Shown: positions 54,490 through 64,000 of the stretch, piece after piece
How the letters are laid out: each line of letters begins with the position of its first letter
Numbering within the stretch: position 1 is the first letter of the stretch
Assembly: GCA_964036195.1 (NCBI GenBank)
Contig: OZ038455.1
Coordinates: 7,519,855 to 7,583,854, forward strand
From: Sphaerolaimus hirsutus
Taxonomy: Eukaryota > Nematoda > Chromadorea > Monhysterida > Sphaerolaimidae
Direction: 5' to 3'
DNA: 64,000 nucleotides
Program-made: the position numbers and the translations under genes
The notes under the pieces: model-generated
Databases searched by the model: none
Seen by the model: only the letters and a program-made list of their open reading frames with translations
What the model was told of the DNA's origin: nothing

Positions 54490-55740
54490 CCGATGTACAG
54501 TGCTGAAAATTAAAGTTTCAAATTTGTGCAAAAAGAAGTACTGATCTACATGTATATCAGTACCTTCGGAATTACCAATTGTGTTAATTTGCAATTTTTA
54601 GGCACCTTTTTTGATGTGTGCTTTTAGAAGTACCGATCTACAGCAAGAATGAATTTTTTAAAATTTGTGCAAAAAGAAGTACCGATCTACATGCAGATCA
54701 GTACTTTCAGAATTCTGTGTTGGCCCTATTTTGATTAAAATTGACTTTTTCGAAGGTGTACTTCTAGAAGTACCGATCTACAGCACAAAAATAAAATTTC
54801 AAAATTTGTGCAAAAATAAGTACTGATCTACATGCAGATCAGTACTTTTAGAATTCCGTGTTGGCTTTATTTTGATTAAAATTGACTTTTTTCTAAGGTG
54901 TACTTCTAGAAGTACCGATCTACAGCACAAAAATAAAATTTCAAAATTTGTGCAAAAATAAGTACTGATCTACATGCAGATCAGTACTTTTAGAATTCTG
55001 GGTTGGCTTTATTTTGATTAAAATCGACTTTTTTCTAAGGTGTACTTCTAGAAGTACCGATCTACAGCAAAAAAATTTTTTTTCAAAATTTGTGCAAATA
55101 AAAGTACTGATCTACATGCAGATCAGTACTTTTAGAATCCCGTGTTAGCTTTATTTCGATTAAAATCAACTTTTTTCCAAGGTGTACTTCTAGAAGTACC
55201 GATCTACAGCACAAAAATAATATTTCAAAATTTGTGCAAAAAGAAGTACGGATCTACATGCAGATCAGTACTTTTAGAATTCCGTGTTGGCTTTATTTTG
55301 ATTAAAATTGACTTTTTTCTAAGGTGTACTTCTAGAAGTACCGATCTACAGCAAAAAAATAAAATTTCAAAATTTGTGCAAATAAAAGTACCGATCTACA
55401 TGCAGAACGGTACATTCAGAATTACTCATTTTGGCTATATTTTGATGAAAAGCAAACTTTTTTCCGAGGTGTGCTTCTAGAAGTACCGATCTACAGCAGA
55501 AAAATAAAATTTCAAAATTTGTGCAAATAAAAGTACCGATCTACATGCAGAACGGTACATTCAGAATTTCTCATGTTGGCTTTATTTTGATGAAAAGCTA
55601 ACTTTTTCCAAGGTGTGCTTCTAGAAGTACTGATCTGCAATCTAAAGTCACTGTTCAAGATTGTGCTTCCAGAAGTACCTATCTGCAATCTAAAGTCACT
55701 ATTCAAAATTGTGCTTCCAGAAGTACCGATCTACAACCAT
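54490..55740. repeat. 142-bp tandem repeat built from the element's own terminal motif
   Basis: About eight units; the motif GTGTACTTCTAGAAGTACCG recurs at 54756, 54898, 55040, 55182 and 55324 (142 bp steps), then 55469 and 55613. Each unit contains AGTACCGATCTAC, the motif just inside the element ends, and a hairpin CTGATCTACATGCAGATCAG. Confidence 0.93.
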
Positions 55741-56285
55741 AAAAACTAAAATTCCGAAATTTGTGCAAATAAAAGTACCGATCTACATGCAGATCGGTAC
55801 TTTAAGAATTACCAAAAAAAATTGTGCATTTGAATGTACCGATCTAACAGCGGTACTTTCAGAAGCACAAATTATTTCTATGTAGATCGGTACTTTTACC
55901 CATACAAAAAAAGCACAAAACGAGTTTGTGCTCTTAAAAGTACCGATCTGACATCGGTACATTCAGAAGCACAAAAAATAATGTGCAGATCGGTACTTTT
56001 AAAAGAACAATTTTGGAAAAAGTCTGTAGATCGGTACTTTGTAAGATACAAAACCTGAAAAAGCTTGTAGATCGGTACTTTTAAAATTTCAGAAACTGTT
56101 TTTTGGCATTTTTTGGCATTTTTCGACCCCCCGTATCTCAAAATGCATTTTCACACCCCCCACTTTTTTTAATTTTTTTTGAAGGGCTTTCCTATGGGGA
56201 CCACGAAAATGGTCTTAACTCAAAATTGACAAATTTGTAGATCGGTACTTTTAGAAGCACACCCTTCATATAGTATATGTAAATA

Positions 56286-56395
56286 CTGTATATCATCGAA
56301 TAAGACCCCAGGGGAGTCTCTATTTTTTGTTAGAGTTTTTGAGGGGGAGTTAATCAAAGGGAGTTATTCGAGGGGGTCTTATTCGAGGATACCTA
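56286..56395. mobile_element. TA-type element remnant, TCGAATAAGACCCC word
   Basis: Starts CTGTATATCATCGAATAAG after TA and ends GTCTTATTCGAGGATACC; short and slightly damaged at the right. Confidence 0.6.
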
Positions 56396-56495
56396 TACGT
56401 TAAATACTTTTGGTGCACAGAACAATGAACTAGAAAAATGTACTTCATGGCAATTCAATGCATTTCACTTTCAGTGCATGCTAAATTGTCATGAG

Positions 56496-57669
56496 TAGTG
56501 ATGTAAAAGCGCCATGGCGCTGGTGCCTGGCGCTAGCGCCAAAGCAAAAAGCGCCATGGCGCTTTTGGCGCTTGGCGCTTTTTTGCTGTGGCGCCATTGG
56601 CGCTTGGCGCTGTGCTACGGAAAAGCGCCATGGCGCTTTTGGCGCTTGGCGCTATGATGCCGTGGCGCCATTAGCGCTTGGCGCTAGCGTTTTAGAAAGC
56701 GCCAAAAAAGCGCCAAGAGGTTAATAAAAAATATACCATTATTTTATGTAAAAACACCTTGTGTGCATAATATACGTAAGTAAATGTGTTACTGTCAGCG
56801 TATTCCAGGAAGAACAAACCCTCCACTTGCTTATTTTGTGAACCATGTCCATGCAATTGCAAGGATATTCAAAACTTTTCCCAAATAATGGGCCTAATGG
56901 TTCCCATCCCAATTCAAAGCTTGCTCACGAGCCGACAAGCGATGTTCAAATGCATAGTGTTGCATCATGTTGAAAATGAAGTTGTATTGTTGGTATGTTA
57001 ATGTGCAATGTACCAGGCCGGCATGAAGTATATGTGTATACAACACTGGGTAGTGTTACTCCTTAGCAAGCTCTGAATTGGGATGGGAACCAGTTGACAC
57101 TGGCTGTCATTGTCAACCAATGTGTGTAGGGCCAATCGGACCAATACTACACACAGAAGATGAATGTAGACACTGTGAATTGGGAGGGGGGTGAGCCGGC
57201 CGATAGAGGGCGCAGCCGCGCAAGTGACCCGGCCATAATACAGTCAGACACACAAAAATCAGAAATGTTAAAATGATAAACGAATTTTACAATATCCATT
57301 AAAATCTAAGCACTTTTTGTCGAGATGGCTTGCCATTGTTAACCCGAATTCTCTGCAGTAAAAAGAACATCACAAAAAGATGAAAACATGACTCAATTAG
57401 ACGTAATCTTGCATCTTACACAAATAAATAGCACTGCATTAGCATGGCTGCACTCTATGAGCAGCAAAATTTTTGGCGCTGGCGCTATCGGCGCTTGGCG
57501 CCAACATCCTCTGGCGCCATTGGCGCTTGGCGCCATGTTCTAGAAAAGCGCCATGGCGCTTTTGGCGCTTGGCGCTATTTTTCTGTGGCGCCATTGGCGC
57601 TTGGCGCTCGCATGCCAAAAGCGCCATGGCGCTTTTGGCGCCAAAAGTCTGGCGCTTTTTACATCACTA
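56496..57669. mobile_element. hAT-like element, GGCGCC word family (copy 3)
   Basis: Ends TAGTGATGTAAAAGCGCC and GCGCTTTTTACATCACTA. Perfect duplications GTCATGAG at 56488-56495 and 57670-57677. The centre contains an inverted pair (GGTTCCCATCCCAATTCA near 56897, reversed near 57070) and a Cys-rich exon-like stretch (56809-56992). Confidence 0.9.
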
Positions 57670-57677
57670 GTCATGAG

Positions 57678-57966
57678 TAGTGATGTAAACAGCGCCAGAA
57701 CTTTGGTGCCAAGCGCCAAAAGCGCCATGGCGCTTTTCCAACCCCTAGCGCCAAGCGCCAATGGCGCCAGAGCAAAATGGCGCCAAGCGCCAGAAGCGCC
57801 ATGGCGCTTTTTGTTTTTGCGCTAATGCCAAGCGCCAGCGCCAGGCATTTTGTTCCTGGCGCCGGTCAAAAATAGCGCGAAGCGCCAAAAGCGCCATGGC
57901 GCTTTTCATGGGTATAGCGCCAAGCGCCAATGGCGCCACAGCAAAATAGCGCCAAGCGCCAGAAGC
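57678..57966. mobile_element. GGCGCC word element, truncated on the right
   Basis: Begins TAGTGATGTAAACAGCGCC directly after the second GTCATGAG, with dense GGCGCC words. No TACATCACTA end or third GTCATGAG is found before 58250. Confidence 0.75.
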
Positions 57967-58703
57967 GTGAATAATACCATAAAAAATAGTGAAAACGTTC
58001 CATAATTCCGGAATAAAGTTCCGTATTATATCTGCAAAGAAAGGCAGTAAAGTGTGCTCACTAGCGTAAATACACACATGCCAATTGCAGATAATTTGAG
58101 CCTGTCATTCAAGATTTACCTATATGCATTTTGAAACTAATTTCAGTTGTCGGTCGGTTCGGTTTTTGTTTTGAAACCAAATTGACAACAGAAATTCGTT
58201 TTCAAATTTGAATGACATGCACGAATTATCTGCAAATTGGCATGTGTGTACACTCAACCAGAGTTGCGAAAGCATATTTACGCTTACCCGAAATACCCGG
58301 GTAAATGGGTATTTATACTTACGCTTGCGCTTACGCTTTCATAAAATACCCGTACGCTTTATTACGCTTTCCCGGCCAATTTACCCGGATACTAAAAGCG
58401 TAAAAAACTTTTCACACCGTCCAGTTTTACGCTTTTGAAAAAGCGTAAAACTACAAAAACGAAAATGAACGACAACGCGTACCAAAAAAATGACCGCGTG
58501 TGTGCAGTAAAACACTGAAAATAGCGGCACATGTACAATTAGTGTCGAAATACAAATGTGTGGTAAAAATTGTATCACTTTGCAATATCGTGGCTTCAGA
58601 TTAGGAATTTTGGGGGTGCAAATGGATTCCGACAACGATGTTGTCGCCATCGACAGCACCAACTCCGAGGTACAAGGTGAGAAGGAATTGAGTGTTGTTG
58701 TAG

Positions 58704-59532
58704 CAGAGTTGGAAAAACGTATTTACGTTTACCCGAAATACCCGGTTATTCGGGTATTTATACTTACGTTTACGTCTACGTTTTCCAAAAATACCATTAC
58801 GTTTTGTTACGTTTTCCTGGCACAATTACCCGGGTACCAGAGAAAACGTAAAAATCCAGCTACACGAAACCACGCGTCTGTGAAATGTGCTCTATTACCG
58901 CATTCACATTGATTTTGTGTAAATAGTTCTACCACTGGACCTAAATAATGCCAATTATGTTGTGTAATTGTCTTTTTGACCGTGAAAATATTGTAAATAA
59001 GTGCAATCAATCAATTGTAAATGTATTCAATGTGTCAATTTTGGAATATGAACAGTGTCTAGGAATGTGTTACCTATAAATACAAGTAGAAAAGTGGAAT
59101 GTGTGTATGTATTTCTGTTGTGGAATTTACAATCATTCACTGTTTTGTTTTATTCATATCCTGCTGAAGTTTTGCAGTAATGGAATTTTTGATGAATAAG
59201 TGTGCTAATCCATGTGCTAAACTGCGAGGCCATCAGCACCAACATTCGTAAACAAATAGACACAAATTTAAATATTTTTTTTTTGCTATGAATGTGAGTG
59301 AAAAATATGGATAGAAATTATGTATACATTGTTGAAAATGTCACAACAATGGTATTTTCAGAAGCTCAGCTCATATGGGGCACTTCTTGAAATTTTTACG
59401 TTTACATTTTTTTTACGTATTCCTTGGTATTTTAAAAATACCTTACGTTTTAGTATTTATACTTTAGATTTGGAAAAGGTATTTACGTTTACGTTTACGT
59501 TTTCCAAAAATACCAGTATTTGTACAACTCTG
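58704..59532. mobile_element. hAT-like element, TACGTTT word family
   Basis: Starts CAGAGTTGGAAAAACG and ends CAACTCTG. Perfect duplications TGTTGTAG at 58696-58703 and 59533-59540. It has the same ends as the TACGCTT elements, but the word is ACGTTT / AAACGT at both ends. Confidence 0.92.
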
Positions 59533-60124
59533 TGTTGTAGTCACACTACATGACACACTATTCTATACTCTCTTCCTTACTTCTACTCTGTATTCAATTC
59601 TAAGTAGGTTTTGAGTGATTGGTCTGAACCGTTAACTTTTATGTTTCAACCAATCTTGAGTAGTGACCACTTGGGTGTTTAGGTCAGTTGATGTACATTG
59701 ACTCATTTTCCCTCATCATTCATGTCCCCTTCGGGGGGTGACCATCTATGAATATGAGATGCTAAAACTTTGAGACCCGTGTCGCCGAGCGACGTTACCC
59801 ACAAACACAACCACATAACATCTCAAACGCAAATATCCTCCGGTTGGTGGCTTCGTGGACTTGGCTTCGCCTCTTGCCCAAGGTCCACATGCCAATCCAG
59901 CTGAAACTCACTGCACGTTTCTCATCTGTGCGCCACGGACTCGGTACGCAGTCAGCCCCATTTCCCGTGTGCACAACATGGTGATCGTACTGGCTTGAAA
60001 CTTCTCAAGCCTATGTGAACCCGCCTGCCCCCGACTGTCCAACAATGACATCGGTGGCACCCCAATCGAACCTGCGGCAGCAACTGCCAGCAAGAGCAGC
60101 CTCCGCCGCGCGCCACAAGAGCGC

Positions 60125-60634
60125 ATGCATGACACAAAAGATGTCAAATGCAAAAACCCTGGCCGTCAAAGCAGCAACTGGGTACAGAGGCAAACAGGTC
60201 AGCGGCCCAACATAGACATTGACAGCCTAACCCCAGCCATTAAGCAGCGACACCAGGAACTGAGGCATACAGGTCGGCCGTCAAGCAACGACACCGACAG
60301 CCTAACCATCCCAGCTGTCAAGCAGCAACACTGGGAACCCTCACCAGCATACCAGATGTCAATCAGTGACACTGGTCAATTAAAAACACCACTTTGGCCA
60401 TTAATCAGCAATGCCAGGACCCAAGCATACCCTGAATGTCAATCAGTGACACCAGCAGAACTACCCACCCAAACACCCACCAACCTATGTCAATGCACAA
60501 GTATCCAATACACACCTGAAACAGTCCACCTACATGAAGTCCAAAATAAGGCAGTAGACAGTTTTCCTGCAGAAGACACCACTATCCGGCCTGCCACCTC
60601 CAACCAGTACACCAGATCACCGAGTACCATGTAA
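60125..60634 (+). CDS. Open frame of unknown meaning inside the non-autonomous LTR element
   Basis: 169 codons, rich in Thr, Ser, Pro and Gln, with loosely repeated segments (AIKQRHQEL, AVKQQHWEP). I recognise no Gag, zinc knuckle or enzyme motif. It may be a chance frame in a repetitive internal region. Confidence 0.25.
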   Translation: MHDTKDVKCKNPGRQSSNWVQRQTGQRPNIDIDSLTPAIKQRHQELRHTGRPSSNDTDSLTIPAVKQQHWEPSPAYQMSISDTGQLKTPLWPLISNARTQAYPECQSVTPAELPTQTPTNLCQCTSIQYTPETVHLHEVQNKAVDSFPAEDTTIRPATSNQYTRSPSTM

Positions 60635-61682
60635 TCCAGATCAGACACACAACCCATTCAACATACCAGCCAAGCAGCAAACATCCACTGCACCAGATAC
60701 GGAATTCAATGGGCAGAAGAACCACTAGAAGAAATTCAAGAAATACTCCAACTCCAAGGCTAGGTGATAATTGACAATTGTGATTTTTATATCATTAATA
60801 TGGTAATGTTTAGCGTTTTTATAATTGGTGTTGTTTGTTGTGATTTTGATTATTGGGTTTTCTGTCAGTTCCCCCTGTAGGGTGAACTTGGGGGGGGGGA
60901 CTGTTGTAGTCACACTACATGACACACTATTCTATACTCTCTTCCTTACTTCTACTCTGTATTCAATTCTAAGTAGGTTTTGAGTGATTGGTCTGAACCG
61001 TTAACTTTTATGTTTCAACCAATCTTGAGTAGTGACCACTTGGGTGTTTAGGTCAGTTGATGTACATTGACTCATTTTCCCTCATCATTCATGTCCCCTT
61101 CGGGGGGTGACCATCTATGAATATGAGATGCTAAAACTTTGAGACCCGTGTCGCCGAGCGACGTTACCCACAAACACAACCACATAACATCTCAAACGCA
61201 AATATCCTCCGGTTGGTGGCTTCGTGGACTTGGCTTCGCCTCTTGCCCAAGGTCCACATGCCAATCCAGCTGAAACTCACTGCACGTTTCTCATCTGTGC
61301 GCCACGGACTCAGTACGCAGTCAGCCCCCGTTTCCCGTGTGCACAACAGTGTCGCTGTCCATAAGTTGCCATCTACATCAAAGAGCAGACTACCAAGTGG
61401 AAAAATGTCGCTGAGAGCGTGATTGTGAAAGTATTCGATTTACAAAAATGAACAGAATCTGTGATGCATTGATCTAAATGTGAAAGCAAGGGTATTTTCC
61501 GATGCTCAATAGCAAGAGTGCTCTCTCAAAAAATTTTTACGCTTACGCTTTTTTTACGCTTTCCTAGGTATTTTAAAAATACCTTACGCTTACAGTATCC
61601 ATACTCAAAATTTGGAAAGTGTATTTACGCTTACGCTTACGCTTTCCAAAAATACCGGTATTTTAACAACTCTGCACTCAAC

Positions 61683-63944
61683 TAATCAGTATACATTATC
61701 ACTTTTCATTGCAGATTTGGAACTTTATTTCGGAGTTATGGATCCTTTTCACTCCTTTTTTTGTTGGCACGAAATGCAGTGTAAGCGTGGCTTTATATGA
61801 TTTAATATCAGTACCGTATTTCTCCGTGTAAAGGACCCCCCCGTGCACAACACCCGGGGTGTTATACAGCTGCATAGCACCCCGGGGTGCTATGCTAGGT
61901 TTCAAAAAATCACTGATTTGAATTGCTTAAATATCGCTTAAATGGCGCGCGCAACTCATTGTAATTCCGCGGCGCGCATTTTTCCATTGGATTGCTGCAC
62001 GCTGGGAACCAAAAAAGCCTAAATATGTTGTGACGTGTATCATAAATTTAAAACGAAAGCACACTTTTTTAGTTTAGTCCAGTTTCCGTGTATAACACCC
62101 CCCGACCTAACACCCAGGTGTTATACAAGTTTTAAAAAAAGGTTGCTGGAAAGGGTCTCGATTTTGTATAGCACCCGGGTGCTTTACACGGAGAAATACT
62201 GTACACATTTTTGAGAATAAGTAATTTTATGCATAAGCTTTTATAGCAGTTCTTATGCAGTTCTTATAGCTAGCCTTATTCTTATACTTAGGATTATAGC
62301 TTATTCGTATAGATAGCCTTTCCTTCCATTTTTTATTTAGATGTTCTACAAAAATTACATGCGGTGACAAATGAGGAGTCCAATTCTAAAAGTCAACAAG
62401 TCCAAAATTTGAAAATTTGGAGTTAGAGCCGGAAACATGATCAGGGGACACTCCCTCCCATTTTTCAAAATTTTCCATAAATTTTTTGACCTCACATGCC
62501 CATATACGATAGTGTCAAATTTGGCATTTTCAGGGAAAAAGGCAAAAAATTTGGGCAAGAAGTCGACAAGTCCACTTAGTTTTAGGCTAAAAGTTGACAA
62601 GTTCACCTCCAGAACGCTTTTCTTATGGGAAAAAAGCAAGAAATGTGATAAGTCCACTATGGACAGTGATTTCTAAAAGTCAACAAGTCCACATGGTTTA
62701 AAGCAAGAAGTCAACAAGTCTGAAGCTGTTTGCAGCAAGAAGTCGACAAGTCCACTTTTGTTTACTGGACTTTGCTGCTGATTTCTTGCAAATATCCAAA
62801 TGGCATTTTATGGACACCCCATTTTTTGTATACAAATGTATATATGTTACAAATGACAAATTAATACCGGAAGTTCAGAAAATTTCTGCTGAAATAATAA
62901 GCCCCCCCCCCACCTCAAAATTCTCACTCTGAAGCCATCACACCCCGGGGGTTATATCGAGGAAATATGGTATTAATTGTTTCACATCCTAATAATAGAT
63001 ATATTTGAGGCCTCGAATTCTAAAAGTCGACAAGTCCACAAAATGTGATTTTGGGTAAATCGCATTTAAAGTTTCAGATCCAATTTATGCTCTGTGCAGC
63101 CTGTCCAATGTGGCTCCCTCATGCTTTACATTAAGTTCCTTATGTTGACAATAAAGTGTCAAATTTTCAGCCCCTGCTCTCAATGTATATACAAAAAATG
63201 GGGTGTCCATAAAATGCCATTGGATATTTGCAAGAAATCAGCAGCAAAGTCCAGTAAACAAAAGTGGACTTGTCGACTTCTTGCTGCAAACAGTTTCGGA
63301 CTTGTCAACTTCTTGCTTTAAACCATGTGGACTTGTCGACTTTTAGAAATCACTGTCCATAGCGGACTTATCACATTTCTTGCTTTTTTCCCATAAGAAA
63401 AGCGTTCCGGAGGTGGACTTGTCAACTTTTAGCCCAAAACTACGTGGACTCGTCGACTTCTTGCCCAATTTTTTTGCCTTTTTCCCTGAAAATGCCAAAT
63501 TTGACACTATCATATATGGGCATGTGAGGTCAAAAAATTTATGGAAAATTTTGAACAATGGGAGGGAGTGTCCCCTGATCATGTTTCTGGCTCTAACTCC
63601 AAATTTTCAACTTTTGGACTTGTCAACTTTTAGAATTGGACGCCTCATTTGTCACCTCATGTAATTTTGTAGAACATCTAAGTAAAAAATGGAAGGAAAG
63701 GCTATCTATAAGCTATAAAACTAAGTATACGAATAAGGCTAGCTATAAGAACTGCATAAGAACTGCTATAAGAGCTTATGCATAAAATTACTTATTCTCA
63801 AAAATGTGTACGGATATTAAATCATATAAAGCCACACTTACACTGCATTTTGTGCCAACAAAAAAAGGAGTGAAGAAGATCCATAACTCCGAAGTAAAGT
63901 TCCAAATCTGCAACAAAACGTGGTGATGTATACTGATTAGTATC
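61683..63944. mobile_element. Large inverted repeat (foldback) with GTCGACAAGTCC words
   Basis: The left arm (61683 to about 62850) starts TAATCAGTATAC; the right arm (about 63186-63944) ends GTATACTGATTA. Over most of their length the arms are near-exact inverses, including several AAGTCSACAAGTCC words. The left arm is longer because of the TA insertion at 61814-62201. The 62851-63185 spacer holds a TA-type fragment (62880-62975). Confidence 0.88.
61814..62201. mobile_element. TA-inserting element, CCGTGTAAAGGACCCC word variant
   Basis: CCGTATTTCTCCGTGTAAAG at the left and CTTTACACGGAGAAATACTG at the right, flanked by TA. The opposite arm of the foldback has the empty site with a single TA (63809-63810), which proves the insertion and its TA duplication. 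Confidence 0.88.
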
Positions 63945-63950
63945 GTACAC

Positions 63951-64000
63951 TAGTGATGGAATGGCGCCATCGCGCTGCCGCCATTTGAGGGCGCCAAAGG
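63951..64000. mobile_element. Start of a GGCGCC word element, cut by the window end
   Basis: TAGTGATGGAATGGCGCC at 63951 matches the left end of the GGCGCC family; only 50 bp are visible. Confidence 0.7.

Larger units (their letters stand above)
45118..56267. mobile_element. Long GAAGGGTGTGC-end element with satellite arrays, host of the gypsy insertion
   Basis: Starts GAAGGGTGTGCTTCTAAAAG and ends CTTTTAGAAGCACACCCTTC, flanked by ATAT (45114-45117, 56268-56271). Without the 8.1-kb gypsy insertion it is about 3.06 kb. The left 200 bp match the small copy at 6677-7343. The right part has expanded into two tandem arrays. No transposase frame seen. Confidence 0.8.
58696..61348 (+). mobile_element. 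Non-autonomous LTR retroelement, split by a later insertion
   Basis: LTRs TGTTGTAG...GTGCACAACA lie at 59533-59978 (446 bp) and 60902-61348 (447 bp), nearly identical. The true left edge is at 58696, because the first 8 bp of the left LTR were duplicated by the insertion at 58704-59532. Target duplication GTGT (58692-58695, 61349-61352). The primer site TGGTGATCGTACTGGCTTGA follows the left LTR; a G-run polypurine tract precedes the right one. It encodes no protease, RT or integrase. Confidence 0.9.
58259..61674. mobile_element. hAT-like element, TACGCTT word family (copy 3), outer host
   Basis: Starts CAGAGTTGCGAAAGCA and ends CAACTCTG. Perfect duplications CACTCAAC at 58251-58258 and 61675-61682. 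It was split by the LTR element at 58696-61348. Confidence 0.92.

Noticed and set aside
53695-55740. Regularly spaced repeats resembling a CRISPR array
   Set aside because: Units are directly tandem without unique spacers, they diverge gradually, and the context is an animal transposon. No cas genes.
1-64000. tRNA, rRNA or other structured RNA genes
   Set aside because: I looked for tRNA-like cloverleaf pieces and conserved rRNA motifs and saw none that could be supported.

Overview
This is a window of animal nuclear DNA. The evidence is three spliced metazoan-type genes with GT-AG (and two GC-AG) introns, a sushi-domain seven-helix receptor of the adhesion-GPCR type, no bacterial gene organisation, and more than half of the sequence in transposable elements. 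The intron-rich genes and element load fit a marine invertebrate such as a sponge or cnidarian, but the species cannot be fixed from the sequence alone. All assignments were made by eye; no searches were run.

Genes. (1) HID1, minus strand, 1-7889: eleven exons whose phases all agree, the last running off the left edge; it begins with a 22-codon exon encoding a myristoylation-type start. (2) A prenylcysteine oxidase (PCYOX1 type), plus strand, 8216-14724: ten exons, 505 aa, complete. The two start codons lie 326 bp apart, head to head, so they probably share a promoter. (3) A multi-exon receptor, plus strand, 17252-40273: 21 exons, 1207 aa, with a signal peptide, a Cys-rich N-terminus, about seven sushi modules, a class-B2-like 7TM domain and a long acidic Asp/His tail; no GAIN/GPS domain is visible. 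(4) At 43261 the first exon of a probable tandem paralogue of the receptor begins; none of its later exons is convincingly found.

Repeats. Almost every long intron is filled by non-autonomous DNA elements. By reading both ends I could define seventeen insertions with 8-bp target duplications whose termini follow one pattern (YARNGWTGGMAAA or close variants), but whose subterminal regions are arrays of completely different short words (GGCGCC, GGCACC, GCGCTTTT, TACGCTT, TACGTTT, AAATAAAATA, CGAATTTT). A second set inserts at TA and shows the same plan (end near CCGTATTTCCTCG plus C/G-run words). Elements are nested up to three deep. One intron of the receptor gene is almost exactly one short inverted-repeat element, as in introner-type intron gain.

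Right part. 45118-56267 is one 11-kb element with matching termini that contains satellite-like arrays (44-bp and 142-bp units) and a young Ty3/gypsy retrotransposon (45580-53668) with an intact 2252-codon polyprotein. The two LTRs are identical over 191 bp, but the 3' LTR has lost 381 bp including the promoter. Further right are two GGCGCC elements, a three-level nest (hAT-like, then a non-autonomous LTR element, then hAT-like) at 58259-61674, and a large inverted repeat at 61683-63944.
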